From assembly GCF_025264685.1 (NCBI RefSeq), contig NZ_CP073721.1, forward strand, positions 2,223,001 through 2,287,000: a stretch of 64,000 bases of DNA, written 5' to 3'. Both the position numbers and the translations under genes were made by a program. Below the pieces are notes generated by a model. That model saw only the letters and a program-made list of their open reading frames with translations. It did no database searches and was not told the origin of the DNA. Source of the DNA: Dactylosporangium roseum. GTDB lineage: Bacteria; Actinomycetota; Actinomycetes; Mycobacteriales; Micromonosporaceae. Position 1 is the stretch's first letter, and every line of letters starts with the position of its first letter. This document shows, piece by piece, positions 43,158-53,982 of this stretch.

Positions 43158-43886
43158 ATGTTCTCGCAGCGCACCCGGCTGGTGGGCGTCGTGCTGCTGG
43201 TCGCCGTCGCGGCGGCCGGTTGCGGTGACAGCTCCGCCACCGGCACCTCCGGCGGCCCGGCCGCATCGGCCGCACCGACCGCGCACGAGTCGCCCGGCCG
43301 GCAGCTCGGCGCCACCGCCCAGCCGGAGAGCGCGCCGCCGAGCTCGGCGGCGCCGCAGCCGGTCAAGCACGCGTTCCCGGTGCGGGGCAAGTCGTCCTAC
43401 GAGCACACCCACCACGACTATCCGGCCAGCGACATCATCGCCGCGTGCGGGCTCACCGCCGTGTCGCCGGTCGACGGCACGGTGCTCGAGGTGACGCGGT
43501 CCGACACCTACGACGCCAAGGTCGACGACGGCGCGACCCGGGGCGGGCTCTCGGTGTCGATCCTCGGCGGCGACGGTGCGCGGTACTATCTCTCGCACTT
43601 CTCCTCGGTCGACGAGGGCATCGCGGCCGGCACGCAGGTCCAGGCCGGTCAGCCGATCGCCAAGGTCGGCCGCACCGGCCGAGCCGGCGCCTGCCACGTC
43701 CACCTGGGCCTGTCCCCGGCGTGCCAGCGGACCGGCGACTGGTGGATCCGGCGCGGGGTCATCTGGCCGTGGTCCTACCTCGACGCGTGGAAGGCCGGCA
43801 AGGAGAAGTCGCCGGTCGCCGAGCTCGACTCCTGGCAGCGGCAGCACGGCTGCCCGGCGAAGCCTCCGCGGGACGGATCCGCTTAG
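43158..43886 (+). CDS. M23 family (LytM-like) lipoprotein
   Basis: This 242-residue protein has a lipoprotein signal (lipobox AAAGC, Cys22), a Ser/Pro/Ala linker, and an M23 peptidase domain. Seen are HHDYPASDI (first zinc ligands), GTVLEVTRSD, YYLSHFSSV and HVHLGLSP (the H-x-H). It should cleave peptidoglycan cross-links or regulate an amidase at the cell surface. It overlaps the convergent VOC gene by 4 bases. Confidence 0.85.
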   Translation: MFSQRTRLVGVVLLVAVAAAGCGDSSATGTSGGPAASAAPTAHESPGRQLGATAQPESAPPSSAAPQPVKHAFPVRGKSSYEHTHHDYPASDIIAACGLTAVSPVDGTVLEVTRSDTYDAKVDDGATRGGLSVSILGGDGARYYLSHFSSVDEGIAAGTQVQAGQPIAKVGRTGRAGACHVHLGLSPACQRTGDWWIRRGVIWPWSYLDAWKAGKEKSPVAELDSWQRQHGCPAKPPRDGSA

Positions 43887-44233
43887 TCGTACTCCAGGCA
43901 GAAGGGGTGTCCGGCCGGGTCGCTGTAGACGCGGAAGCGGGCCCCCTTCGTGGAGAGCAGTTGCGCGCCCATCCGCAGGACCTTCGCCTCGGCGGCGTCG
44001 ATGTCGTCGACCCGGATGTCCAGGTGGAGCTGCTGCGGGAAGTTGGGGTCGGGCCACAGCGGCGGCCGGTGGTCGGGCGCGAGCTGGAAACTCAGCTTCG
44101 TCGTGCCGTCGCTGATCTCGACCCAGTCGCCGTCGGCCCGCGTGATGGGCAGCTCCAGCAGTTCGGAGTAGAAGTGCGCCAGCGTATTCGGGTCCGGCGT
44201 GTCGAACACCACCGTGTTGAGTCTCGCTGTCAT
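43883..44233 (-). CDS. VOC (glyoxalase/bleomycin resistance fold) protein
   Basis: This 116-residue single-domain VOC protein (VVFDTPDPNTLAHFYSELLELPI, QLHLDIRVDD, YSDPAGHPFCLEYD) has paired beta-alpha-beta-beta-beta modules. His and Glu positions for a metal are present (QLHLDI, LEYD). The substrate is unknown. It lies 21 bases upstream of the end of pta, on the same strand. Confidence 0.83.
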   Translation of the reverse strand: MTARLNTVVFDTPDPNTLAHFYSELLELPITRADGDWVEISDGTTKLSFQLAPDHRPPLWPDPNFPQQLHLDIRVDDIDAAEAKVLRMGAQLLSTKGARFRVYSDPAGHPFCLEYD

Positions 44234-44254
44234 GTTCCTATCCTGCCCGAACCG

Positions 44255-46279
44255 CTAGCCCTGCGCTTGGATGGCGGTGATCGCCACGGTGTTGACGATG
44301 TCCTTGACCGTCGCGCCGCGGGACAGGTCGTTGACCGGTTTGCGCAGGCCCTGCATGACCGGGCCGACCGCGACCGCGCCGGCCGAGCGCTGCACCGCCT
44401 TGTACGTGTTGTTGCCGGTGTTGAGGTCGGGGAAGACGAACACGGTCGCCTGCCCGGCCACCGGGCTGTCCGGCAGCTTCGTCGCCGCCACGGCCGGGTC
44501 GATCGCCGCGTCGTACTGGATGGGCCCCTCCACCGGCAGGTCGGGCCGTCGCTGCCGGACCAGCTCCGTCGCCGCCGCCACCTTCGTCACGTCCGCACCC
44601 GAGCCGGAGGTGCCGGTGGAGTACGACAGCATCGCCACGCGCGGCGTCACGCCGAACCGGGCCGCCGTGTCCGCCGACGACAGCGCGATGTCGGCGAGCT
44701 GCGACGCGTCGGGGTCGGGGTTGACGGCGCAGTCGCCGTAGACCAGCACCCGGTCGGGCAGCAGCATGAAGAACACGCTCGACGCCACGGACAGGCCGGG
44801 CACCGTCTTGATGACCTCGAACGCGGGCCGGATCGTCGCCGCCGTCGTGTGCGTCGCGCCGGAGACCATGCCGTCGGCGTGTCCGAGCTGCACCATGAGC
44901 GTGCCGAAGTACGACACGTCACCGACGACGTCCCACGCCAGGTCCCGCGTGACGCCCCGGTGGGAGCGGATCTTCGCGTATTCGACGGCGAACTCGTCCC
45001 GCAGCGGTGAGGTCAGCGGATCGACGACGGTGGCGCCGGACACGTCCACACTCAGGTCCCGGGCGCGGGCCTCCACGACGGCGGGGTCGCCGAGCAGCGT
45101 CAGGTCGGCCACGCCCCGGCGCAGCAGGATGTCGGCGGCGCGCAGGATGCGTTCCTCGGTGCCCTCCGGCAGCACCAGGCGCCGCCGGTCGGCGCGGGCG
45201 CGCTCGATCAGATCGTACTCGAACATCAGCGGCGTCACCCGCGACGAGCGCGACAGCTCCAGCACCGACGCCAGCGCGTTGGTGTCCACATTGGACTCAA
45301 AGGCGCCGAGCGCGGCCTCCACCTTCCGCGGGTTGGCGGTGCTGAGCCGGTGCTCCATGCGGGTCGAGGCGTCGATGGTGTCGTAGCTCGCGGTCGGTAC
45401 CGACAGCACGGCGAGGCCGGGGTTGAGCCGCTCGAACAGCCGCAGCGCCACGGGCGGCGGCTCGATGCCGAGGGTCAGCACGATGCCGGCCAGCGGTACG
45501 AGCCCCGAGGCGTGCGCCGCGCCCGCCGCGAGGAGCAGGTCGGCCCGGTCGCCCGGGGTGATGAGCAGCGCCCCTTCGGTCAGGTGGTCGAGCAGGGTCG
45601 GCACCTGGGCGGCGCCGACGACGTAGTCGAGGACATCGCGGCCGAGCGCCGCGCCGGAGCCGGTGACGACGTGCGCGCCGAGCTGCTCGGCGACCTCCGC
45701 GACGGTCGGCGCGCCGATCGTCGGCACCTCGGGGATCGTGTAGCAGGGTACGGGCAGCGACGGCGGCTTCACCTCGCCCTGGGTCTTGTTGACGATCACC
45801 GCGGCGACCGTCGCGTCGAGATCCACCAGGCTGTGGTACGCCTGGCGCGCCGGGGACTCCACGTCGGCCAGGCCGTGCCCGTTGACGACCGAGGCGACGA
45901 CGGCGCCGAACTCGTTGGCCAGCCGCACGTTGAACGACAGGTCGTCGTCGAGGTCGGTGCCGATGACGACGATCGCGTCGTGGCCGCCCGACACGGCGCG
46001 GAACCGCTCCAGGATCTGCCCGACCAGTTCCTCGCCCCGCCCGGCGGCCAGCAGCGCGGCGGCCTCGGGAGCGGTGATCCCGAAGAGCCGGTCGGCGGGC
46101 CCGCCGATGTCGTAGCGCGACCGGAGCAGCTCCAGCAGCGGGTCGGTGGCCGCGGCGACGACGGGACGGAACACGCCGATTCGTGGCACCTTGCGGGAGA
46201 GCAGTTCGGCGAGGCCGAGCGCGATCGCCGACTTGCCGGAGCCGGGACCATGCTCGACGAGGTACACAATTCGGGCCAC
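44255..46279 (-). CDS. pta: Phosphate acetyltransferase with N-terminal P-loop/DRTGG part
   Basis: This 674-residue long-form Pta converts acetyl-CoA and phosphate to acetyl phosphate and CoA. Residues 1-200 form a BioD-like P-loop region (VEHGPGSGKSAIALG), followed by a DRTGG-type part. The catalytic domain is C-terminal (LVLPEGTEERILRAADIL, DGMVSGATHTTAATIRP, FVFPDLNTGNNTYKAVQR). I chose GTG 46279, where similarity begins, although the frame stays open far upstream. It is head to head with ackA, with only 18 bases between the starts. Confidence 0.92.
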   Translation of the reverse strand: MARIVYLVEHGPGSGKSAIALGLAELLSRKVPRIGVFRPVVAAATDPLLELLRSRYDIGGPADRLFGITAPEAAALLAAGRGEELVGQILERFRAVSGGHDAIVVIGTDLDDDLSFNVRLANEFGAVVASVVNGHGLADVESPARQAYHSLVDLDATVAAVIVNKTQGEVKPPSLPVPCYTIPEVPTIGAPTVAEVAEQLGAHVVTGSGAALGRDVLDYVVGAAQVPTLLDHLTEGALLITPGDRADLLLAAGAAHASGLVPLAGIVLTLGIEPPPVALRLFERLNPGLAVLSVPTASYDTIDASTRMEHRLSTANPRKVEAALGAFESNVDTNALASVLELSRSSRVTPLMFEYDLIERARADRRRLVLPEGTEERILRAADILLRRGVADLTLLGDPAVVEARARDLSVDVSGATVVDPLTSPLRDEFAVEYAKIRSHRGVTRDLAWDVVGDVSYFGTLMVQLGHADGMVSGATHTTAATIRPAFEVIKTVPGLSVASSVFFMLLPDRVLVYGDCAVNPDPDASQLADIALSSADTAARFGVTPRVAMLSYSTGTSGSGADVTKVAAATELVRQRRPDLPVEGPIQYDAAIDPAVAATKLPDSPVAGQATVFVFPDLNTGNNTYKAVQRSAGAVAVGPVMQGLRKPVNDLSRGATVKDIVNTVAITAIQAQG

Positions 46280-46297
46280 AGCAGTAGTCTGCCTGGC

Positions 46298-47413
46298 ATG
46301 ATCCTCGTGCTCAACAGCGGCTCCTCGTCCGTGAAGTACCGAGTGCTGGACCTGGCGGACCCCGCGGCGGGCGACCGGGGGATCGTCGAGAGGATCGGTG
46401 AGCCGGGCGGCGTGCCGGACCACGCCGCCGCGCTGGAGCAGGTGCTCGACCGGATCGACCGGGCGGCCGTCGACGCGGTCGGCCACCGTGTCGTGCACGG
46501 CGGGAGCCGGTTCCAGGCCCCCACCCTGATCGACGACGACGTGATCAAGGCCCTCAACGACCTGGTGCCGCTGGCACCCCTGCACAACCCGGGGGGCATC
46601 ACCGGGATCGAGGCGGCCCGTGCGAAGCTGCCGGACGTGCCGCACGTGGCGGTCTTCGACACCGCGTTCCACGCCACGCTGCCGGCGGCCGCGGCGACGT
46701 ACGCGATCGACCGGGAGCTCGCCGCGCGGCACGGCATCCGCCGCTACGGCTTCCACGGCACGTCCTGCGCCTTCGTCGCCGGGCGCGCCGCCGGGCTGCT
46801 CGGCCGCGACGTCGCCGAGCTGCACCAGATCGTCCTGCATCTCGGCAACGGCGCCAGTGTCACCGCCGTCGCTGGCGGGCGCAGCGTCGAGACGTCGATG
46901 GGCCTGACCCCGCTCGAAGGGCTCGTGATGGGCACCCGATCGGGTGATCTCGACCCGGCGATCCCCGGTTTCCTGCACCGGGTCGCCGGCCTCGACTTCG
47001 CCGGCGTCGACGAGGTGTTGCTGCGCCGCGGCGGCCTGCTCGGGCTCGCCGGGGTCAACGACATGCGCACGCTCCTGGAGCTGCGGGCGGCCGGCGACGA
47101 GGCCGCCGGGCTCGCGTTCGACGTCTACTGCCACCGGATCAAGAAGTACGTGGGTGCGTACCACGCGGTGCTCGGCCGGCTGGACACGGTCGTCTTCACC
47201 GCCGGGGTGGGGGAGCACGCCGCGCCGGTGCGCGCCACGGTCCTCGACGGCCTGGACATGTGGGGCATCGCGGTCGACCCGGCCCGCAACGACAGTCCCG
47301 CCAAGGATGCCCGCCTGATCTCGCCCGACGGCGCCCCGGTCGCGGTGTGCGTGATCCCGACCGACGAGGAACTGTCCATCGCCGAACAGGTCACGACCCT
47401 CCTGGCCCGCTAA
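46298..47413 (+). CDS. ackA: Acetate kinase
   Basis: This 371-residue protein makes ATP and acetate from acetyl phosphate. Seen are VLNSGSSSVKY (phosphate loop), GHRVVHGG, YGFHGTS, HLGNGASVTAV, GTRSGDLDP and the C-terminal TAGVGEHA. It is a little shorter than the usual 390-400 residues. TAGTCT at 46285-46290, seven bases before the ATG, suggests a leaderless mRNA with the promoter inside the 5' end of pta. Palindrome A2 fills the gap after it. Confidence 0.93.
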   Translation: MILVLNSGSSSVKYRVLDLADPAAGDRGIVERIGEPGGVPDHAAALEQVLDRIDRAAVDAVGHRVVHGGSRFQAPTLIDDDVIKALNDLVPLAPLHNPGGITGIEAARAKLPDVPHVAVFDTAFHATLPAAAATYAIDRELAARHGIRRYGFHGTSCAFVAGRAAGLLGRDVAELHQIVLHLGNGASVTAVAGGRSVETSMGLTPLEGLVMGTRSGDLDPAIPGFLHRVAGLDFAGVDEVLLRRGGLLGLAGVNDMRTLLELRAAGDEAAGLAFDVYCHRIKKYVGAYHAVLGRLDTVVFTAGVGEHAAPVRATVLDGLDMWGIAVDPARNDSPAKDARLISPDGAPVAVCVIPTDEELSIAEQVTTLLAR

Positions 47414-47414
47414 C

Positions 47415-47524
47415 CCCCGCCCCCTTTCTGCGTTGATCATGCAGTTATGGTGCCGGGACACGCCCTGGATGCCCGGTTTGTCAGGCACCACAACTGCATG
47501 ATCAACGCAGAAAAGGGGGCGGGG
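47415..47524. repeat. Palindrome family A, copy A2 (about 110 bp)
   Basis: The 40-base left arm (47415-47454) pairs with 47484-47524 with one mismatch and one inserted A. The core includes GTTGATCATGCAGTT and the ends are C/G runs. The 29-base loop matches pieces of the A1 loop (ATGCCCGG, TTTG, CAGGCACCAC edge). It fills the whole gap between the ackA stop and the convergent MocR stop and may serve as a two-way terminator. Confidence 0.88.
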
Positions 47525-48973
47525 TCAGCGCCAGCCGTGGGGGTGGTTGGCGGTCCGCGGGCCGCTGCCGCGCAGCGGGGCGCCCGCCGCCTCGGCCAGC
47601 ACGTCGGCGAGCTCCTCGAAGCCGTCGCGGACCAGGCCGACCGTGATCCGCACGTGGTCGCTGTCGAGGTGGCTCACCTCGAACGGGGCGCCCGGCGCCA
47701 CCGCGATCCCGTGCGCCGCCAGGGTCAGCATCGCGACCTGCTGGTTGGCGACCGCCATCCACAGGTTGATCCCGTCGGCGGCGGTCGCGGTGACCCCGCG
47801 GGCGTCGAGGGCGTCGAGCAGGGCGGTGCGGCGGCGTGCGTACTCGTCGCGGGCCCGGGCGATCTGGTCCGCGGTGGACCGGTCGGTGAGCAGGTCGACG
47901 AGCACCGCCTGGAGGAGCCGGCTGGACCAGCCCGGCCCGAGCAGCCGCCGGTCGGTGACCGCGGTGACGACGGACGCCGGCCCGCCGATCGCGGCCAGGC
48001 GCAGGTCGGGGCCGTGGCTCTTGGAGAAGCTGACCACGTGCAGGGTCCGGTCCGGCAGCCGGCGCCCCAGGCTCACCGGCGGCGCGGTGGCGATGCCGCC
48101 CGCGTGGTCGTCCTCGACCACGGTGACCCCGGAATGCTTGGCGATCACCCGGGCCAGCTTGTCGGCCCGGGCCTGGGTCATGCTCGCGCCGGTCGGGTTG
48201 TGCGCGCGGGGCTGGAGGTAGACGGCGACCGGCTCGTAGGCGCGCAGGGCGGCGGCGAGGGCCTCGGGACGCATGCCGTGCTCGTCGATCGGCACGCCGA
48301 CCAAGGTCGCGCCGACGGTCTCCAGCAGGTCGAGCATCGGCGGGAACGCCGGGTCCTCGACCAGGACGTGGTCGCCGAAGCGGACCACGACACCGGTGAT
48401 CCGGTCGAGCGCGTCGAGGGCGCCGTCGACCACGGTGAGCCGCTCGGGCGGAAACGGCCAGCGCTCGCGCAGCACGGTCTCCAGCCGCGGCAGAACGGCG
48501 CCGTCGAGATAGCTCGTGGTCAGCCGGGCGTCGCCGATCCGCTTGAGCGCGTCGGTGAGGCTGGGCAGCAGGTCGTAGTCCGGCACGCCGGTCGAGTAGT
48601 CGCGGGTCAGGCCGGCCCGCAGCTCGCTGACCCGGCCGCCGAGCTGCGCGTAGCGCAGGCGCTGCCGCGGCAGGGAGGGCGCGGCGACGAACGTGCCGGA
48701 GCGGCCGCGGGTCTGGATCGCGCCGGCGCGGGCCAGGCTGCGCCACGCCTCGCTGACGGTCGTGGGACTGATCCCCAGCTCCCGGGCGACGTCCCGGACG
48801 GTGGGCAGGCGGACGCCGGCGGGCAGCGTGCCGGCCGTGACGAGCCGGCTGACGGCGGCGGCGACTCCCCGGGCGCTGCGGTCCTCGACCGCCCCCGCGA
48901 TGAGGTCGAGGACCGCGGGCGCCGGCCGGTCGGAAGCGGAACTGGGCGCGAGCAAATTACATCTCCGAAACAT
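47525..48973 (-). CDS. MocR-type GntR/aminotransferase regulator
   Basis: This 482-residue fusion has an N-terminal GntR winged helix (LPTVRDVARELGISPTTVSEAWRSLARAGAI...GRSGTFVA, about residues 56-96). A class I aminotransferase-like domain follows with the PLP Lys in VSFSKSHGPDLR. MocR proteins sense an amine or PLP-linked effector; here beta-alanine or a pathway intermediate is plausible. It is divergent from the catabolic genes. A CGGACAAT-N9-GTTACAG motif starts two bases from its start codon and recurs at the aminotransferase promoter. Confidence 0.9.
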   Translation of the reverse strand: MFRRCNLLAPSSASDRPAPAVLDLIAGAVEDRSARGVAAAVSRLVTAGTLPAGVRLPTVRDVARELGISPTTVSEAWRSLARAGAIQTRGRSGTFVAAPSLPRQRLRYAQLGGRVSELRAGLTRDYSTGVPDYDLLPSLTDALKRIGDARLTTSYLDGAVLPRLETVLRERWPFPPERLTVVDGALDALDRITGVVVRFGDHVLVEDPAFPPMLDLLETVGATLVGVPIDEHGMRPEALAAALRAYEPVAVYLQPRAHNPTGASMTQARADKLARVIAKHSGVTVVEDDHAGGIATAPPVSLGRRLPDRTLHVVSFSKSHGPDLRLAAIGGPASVVTAVTDRRLLGPGWSSRLLQAVLVDLLTDRSTADQIARARDEYARRRTALLDALDARGVTATAADGINLWMAVANQQVAMLTLAAHGIAVAPGAPFEVSHLDSDHVRITVGLVRDGFEELADVLAEAAGAPLRGSGPRTANHPHGWR

Positions 48974-48974
48974 T

Positions 48975-48998
48975 CTGTAACGCTTGGACCATTGTCCG
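48975..48998. promoter_or_regulatory. Candidate MocR operator, site 1
   Basis: Read on the minus strand, this is CGGACAAT-N9-GTTACAG, ending one base before the MocR start codon. The same bipartite motif with the same 9-base spacer is at 60640-60663. The two half-motifs were not seen paired elsewhere in the window. Confidence 0.65.
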
Positions 48999-49153
48999 CC
49001 TAAGTTTGTGTCGTTAGTGTCCTACGGCATCCGATCCGGGACAAGGTCGCCCCGCCCGACACGGCCGGACCGCCCGGGTCGGCGGCGCACGTGCTCGACC
49101 ACCGGTGACCCCGCCACCGGACACAGTGGACTGACCACCAGAGAGGGGCAGCC

Positions 49154-49993
49154 ATGACAGCGATCATCCGGGCCGCCATCGTCCAGACGAGCTGGACGGG
49201 CGACAAAGAGTCGATGATCAAGGCCCACGAGGACTACGCCCGGCAGGCCGCCGCCCAGGGCGCCAAGGTGATCTGTTTCCAGGAGCTGTTCTACGGCCCC
49301 TACTTCTGCCAGGTCCAGGACTCCGCCTACTACGAGTACGCGGAGTCGATCCCCGGTCCGACGACCGAGCGCTTCCAGGCCCTCGCCGCCGAGCTCGGCA
49401 TGGTGATGGTCCTGCCGATGTACGAGCAGGAGCAGCCCGGGGTCCTCTACAACACCGCCGCGGTCGTCGACGCGGACGGGCGCTACCTCGGCAAGTACCG
49501 CAAGAACCACATCCCGCAGGTGAAGGGTTTCTGGGAGAAGTTCTACTTCCGCCCCGGCAACCTCGGCTATCCCGTCTTCGACACCGCCGTGGGCAAGGTC
49601 GGGGTCTACATCTGCTACGACCGGCACTTCCCGGAGGGGTGGCGCGCGCTCGGCCTGAACGGCGCGCGGCTCGTCTTCAACCCGTCGGCCACCAGCCGCG
49701 GCCTGTCCGCGTACCTGTGGAAGCTCGAACAGCCGGCGAGCGCCGTCGCCAACGAGTACTTCATCGGCGCGATCAACCGCACCGGCGTCGAGGACCTCGG
49801 CGACAACGACTTCTACGGCACCTCGTACTTCGTTGACCCGGAGGGCAAGTTCGTCGGCGCGACCGGCGACGCGTACCACCCGGAGCTGATCGTCCGCGAC
49901 CTCGACATGGCGCTGCTCGCCGAGGTCCGCGACCGGTGGGCGTTCTACCGCGACCGCCGCCCCGACGCCTACGGGGAGCTGGTGCGGCCGTGA
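49154..49993 (+). CDS. Beta-ureidopropionase (nitrilase-superfamily N-carbamoyl amidase)
   Basis: This 279-residue enzyme hydrolyses N-carbamoyl-beta-alanine (or an N-carbamoyl amino acid) to the free amine, CO2 and ammonia. The catalytic triad is visible: Glu44 in FQELF, Lys117 in YRKNHIP and Cys154 in YICYDRHFPE. A GAGAGGGGC purine run precedes the ATG. It is the first gene of the catabolic operon, with dihydropyrimidinase next. Confidence 0.9.
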   Translation: MTAIIRAAIVQTSWTGDKESMIKAHEDYARQAAAQGAKVICFQELFYGPYFCQVQDSAYYEYAESIPGPTTERFQALAAELGMVMVLPMYEQEQPGVLYNTAAVVDADGRYLGKYRKNHIPQVKGFWEKFYFRPGNLGYPVFDTAVGKVGVYICYDRHFPEGWRALGLNGARLVFNPSATSRGLSAYLWKLEQPASAVANEYFIGAINRTGVEDLGDNDFYGTSYFVDPEGKFVGATGDAYHPELIVRDLDMALLAEVRDRWAFYRDRRPDAYGELVRP

Positions 49994-50075
49994 GCGGTTC
50001 GGAGCGCGGCGGAGAGGCCGCTCACCAGCGAGCACAGCGCTGTGAGCGCTGCCGGAGCGAAGCGGAGGCCGCGCG

Positions 50076-51479
50076 ATGAAGCTGATCAAGGGCGGGACCG
50101 TCGTCGGGCCCACGGGCGCGATCCCGGGTGACGTGCTCGTCGTCGGCGAGAAGATCTCCGCGGTCTTCGCGCCCGGCGAGGGGCCGCAGGAGGGCGACTT
50201 CGAGGTTGTCGACGCGACGGGGAAGTACGTCATCCCGGGCGGCGTCGACGCGCACACCCACATGGAGCTGCCGTTCGGCGGCACCTTCGCCAGCGACACC
50301 TTCGACACCGGCACGAAGGCAGCCGCGTTCGGCGGCACCACCACCATCATCGACTTCGCGGTGCAGCGCACCGGCGAGGTCGTCCAGGACGGCCTGGCCG
50401 CCTGGCACGCCAAGGCGGCCGGCAACTGCCACGTCGACTACGCGTTCCACCAGATCCTCGGCGGCGTCGACGACGAGTCGCTCAAGGCGATGGACCAGCT
50501 CGTCACCGACGAGGGGATCACCAGCTTCAAGCTCTTCATGGCGTACCCCGGCGTCTTCTACAGCGACGACGGGCAGATCCTGCGCGCCATGCAGAAGGCC
50601 CGCGACAACGGCGCCATGATCATGATGCACGCCGAGAACGGCCCCGCGATCGACGTGCTGGTCAAGCAGGCCCTGGAGCGCGGCGAGACCGACCCGATCC
50701 ACCACGGCCGCACCCGGCCCGAGGCCCTCGAGGCCGAGGCGACCAGCCGCGCGATCTGGCTCGCGAGTGTCGCCGCCGACTGCCCGCTCTACATCGTGCA
50801 CCTGTCCGCCGGCAAGGCCCTGGAGCAGGTCGCCGCCGCGCGGGACCTCGGCCGCAACGTCTTCGCCGAGACCTGCCCGCAGTACCTGTACCTGACGCTG
50901 GAGGACCAGCTCGGCGCGCCCGGTTTCGAGGGCGCGAAGTGGGTGTGCTCGACGCCGCTGCGCAGCAAGCACGAGACCCACCGCGCCGACCTGTGGAAGG
51001 GCCTGCGCAGCAACGACCTGTCGGTCGTCTCCACCGACCACTGCCCATTCTGCTTCAAGGACCAGAAGGAGCTCGGCATCGGCGACTTCTCGAAGATCCC
51101 CAACGGCATCGGCGGCGTCGAGCACCGCGTCGACCTGCTGTACCAGGGGGTCGTCGACGGCAAGCTGTCGCTGGCCCGCTGGGTCGAGACGATCGCGACC
51201 ACCCCCGCCCGGATGTTCGGCCTGTTCCCGCGCAAGGGCGTCATCGCGCCCGGCTCCGACGCCGACATCGTGCTCTACGACCCCTCGGCACGCACCCGCA
51301 TCAGCGTCGAGACGCACCACATGAACATGGACCACTCGGCCTGGGAGGGCTACGAGATCGACGGCAAGGTCGACACCGTGATCTCCCGGGGGACGGTCAT
51401 CGTCTCCGGCGACACGTACCACGGGCGCGCCGGCCACGGGCAGTTCGTCCGCCGGGGACTGTCCGACTACCTGCTGTAG
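50076..51479 (+). CDS. Dihydropyrimidinase / hydantoinase
   Basis: This 467-residue amidohydrolase opens dihydrouracil or 5-substituted hydantoins. Metal ligands His60 and His62 (DAHTHME), the carboxylated Lys152 (TSFKLFMAY), later His residues (MMHAENG, IVHLSAG) and Asp in STDHCPF are all present. GGAGG lies upstream of the ATG. Product flow to beta-ureidopropionase is consistent with the operon order. Confidence 0.93.
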   Translation: MKLIKGGTVVGPTGAIPGDVLVVGEKISAVFAPGEGPQEGDFEVVDATGKYVIPGGVDAHTHMELPFGGTFASDTFDTGTKAAAFGGTTTIIDFAVQRTGEVVQDGLAAWHAKAAGNCHVDYAFHQILGGVDDESLKAMDQLVTDEGITSFKLFMAYPGVFYSDDGQILRAMQKARDNGAMIMMHAENGPAIDVLVKQALERGETDPIHHGRTRPEALEAEATSRAIWLASVAADCPLYIVHLSAGKALEQVAAARDLGRNVFAETCPQYLYLTLEDQLGAPGFEGAKWVCSTPLRSKHETHRADLWKGLRSNDLSVVSTDHCPFCFKDQKELGIGDFSKIPNGIGGVEHRVDLLYQGVVDGKLSLARWVETIATTPARMFGLFPRKGVIAPGSDADIVLYDPSARTRISVETHHMNMDHSAWEGYEIDGKVDTVISRGTVIVSGDTYHGRAGHGQFVRRGLSDYLL

Positions 51480-51497
51480 AACCTGGGGAACCACAAC

Positions 51498-52982
<1,485 letters not shown>

Positions 52983-52986
52983 TGTC

Positions 52987-53982
52987 ATGGACATAGGCGT
53001 GGTGCTGCAGTGCGACCCGCCCGCGACAGGTGTGGTCGAGCTGGCCAAGCAGGCCGAGGCGGCCGGGTTCAGCCACGTGTGGACGTTCGACTCGCACGTG
53101 CTGTGGCAGGAGCCGTTCGTCATCTACAGCAAGATCCTGGCCGACACCGAGCGGGTGATCGTCGGGCCGATGGTGACCAACCCCGGCACCCGGGACTGGA
53201 CGGTCACGGCGTCCCTCTTCGCCACGCTCAACGAGATGTACGGCAACCGCACGGTCTGCGGCATCGGCCGGGGCGACTCGGCGGTGCGCGTGCTGGGCTC
53301 CCGCCCGACCACACTGGCCGAGCTGCGCGAGTGCGTGCAGGTGATCCGCGAGCTCGGCAACGGCCGCTCGGCGCGCCTGCGCGACCGGGACCTCCGGTTC
53401 GCGTGGGCCCCCGACAGCCGGCTCGAGGTCTGGGTCGCCGCCTACGGGCCGAAGGCGCTCGCGCTGACCGGCGAGGTCGGCGACGGGTACATCCTGCAGC
53501 TCGCCGACCCCGACATCGCCGCCTGGATGATCAAGGCGGTCCGGTCCGCGGCCGAGAAGGCGGGCCGGGACCCGGCGGCGATCAAGTTCTGCGTAGCGGC
53601 CCCCGCCTATGTGGGCGACGACCTGGCGCACCAGCGGGAGCAGACCCGCTGGTTCGGCGGCATGGTCGGCAACCACGTCGCCGACATCGTCGCGCGCTAC
53701 GGTGCCGACGGCGCGGTGCCGAGGGTGCTCACCGACTACATCAAGGGCCGGAAGGGCTACGACTACGCCGAGCACGGCCGGGCCGGCAACACGCACACCG
53801 ACTTCGTCCCCGACGAGGTCGTCGACCGGTTCTGCGTCCTCGGCCCGGTCGAGCACCACCGCAAGCGCCTCGCCGAGCTCAAGGCGCTCGGCGTCGACCA
53901 GTTCGCCCTGTACCTCCAGCACGACGCGAAGGAGTCCACGCTCGCCGCCTACGGCGAGCATGTCATCCCGGTCGTCTCGTGA
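52987..53982 (+). CDS. Luciferase-like (LLM) oxidoreductase, TIGR03842-type
   Basis: This 331-residue TIM-barrel flavin/F420 oxidoreductase has GVVLQCDPPATGVVELAKQAE, VWTFDSHVLWQEPF, GPMVTNPGTRDWTVTASL and GIGRGDSAVRVLG, resembling the CPS_4043/TIGR03842 group and methylene-H4MPT reductase relatives. Family members elsewhere also accompany hydantoinases, and the group's reaction is not established. Placement directly between mmsA and the importer suggests it acts on the pyrimidine or hydantoin ring, or on a product. The start of the next gene overlaps its stop. Confidence 0.85.
   Translation: MDIGVVLQCDPPATGVVELAKQAEAAGFSHVWTFDSHVLWQEPFVIYSKILADTERVIVGPMVTNPGTRDWTVTASLFATLNEMYGNRTVCGIGRGDSAVRVLGSRPTTLAELRECVQVIRELGNGRSARLRDRDLRFAWAPDSRLEVWVAAYGPKALALTGEVGDGYILQLADPDIAAWMIKAVRSAAEKAGRDPAAIKFCVAAPAYVGDDLAHQREQTRWFGGMVGNHVADIVARYGADGAVPRVLTDYIKGRKGYDYAEHGRAGNTHTDFVPDEVVDRFCVLGPVEHHRKRLAELKALGVDQFALYLQHDAKESTLAAYGEHVIPVVS

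Noticed and set aside
46280..47491. Upstream extension of the pta frame across ackA and palindrome A2
   Set aside because: The extension is antisense to ackA and translates the palindrome; Pta similarity begins at GTG 46279.
49994..50075. Repeated GAGCG/CGCTC words between ureidopropionase and hydantoinase genes
   Set aside because: Short and imperfect; no stable single hairpin or operator stands out, and the genes look cotranscribed.
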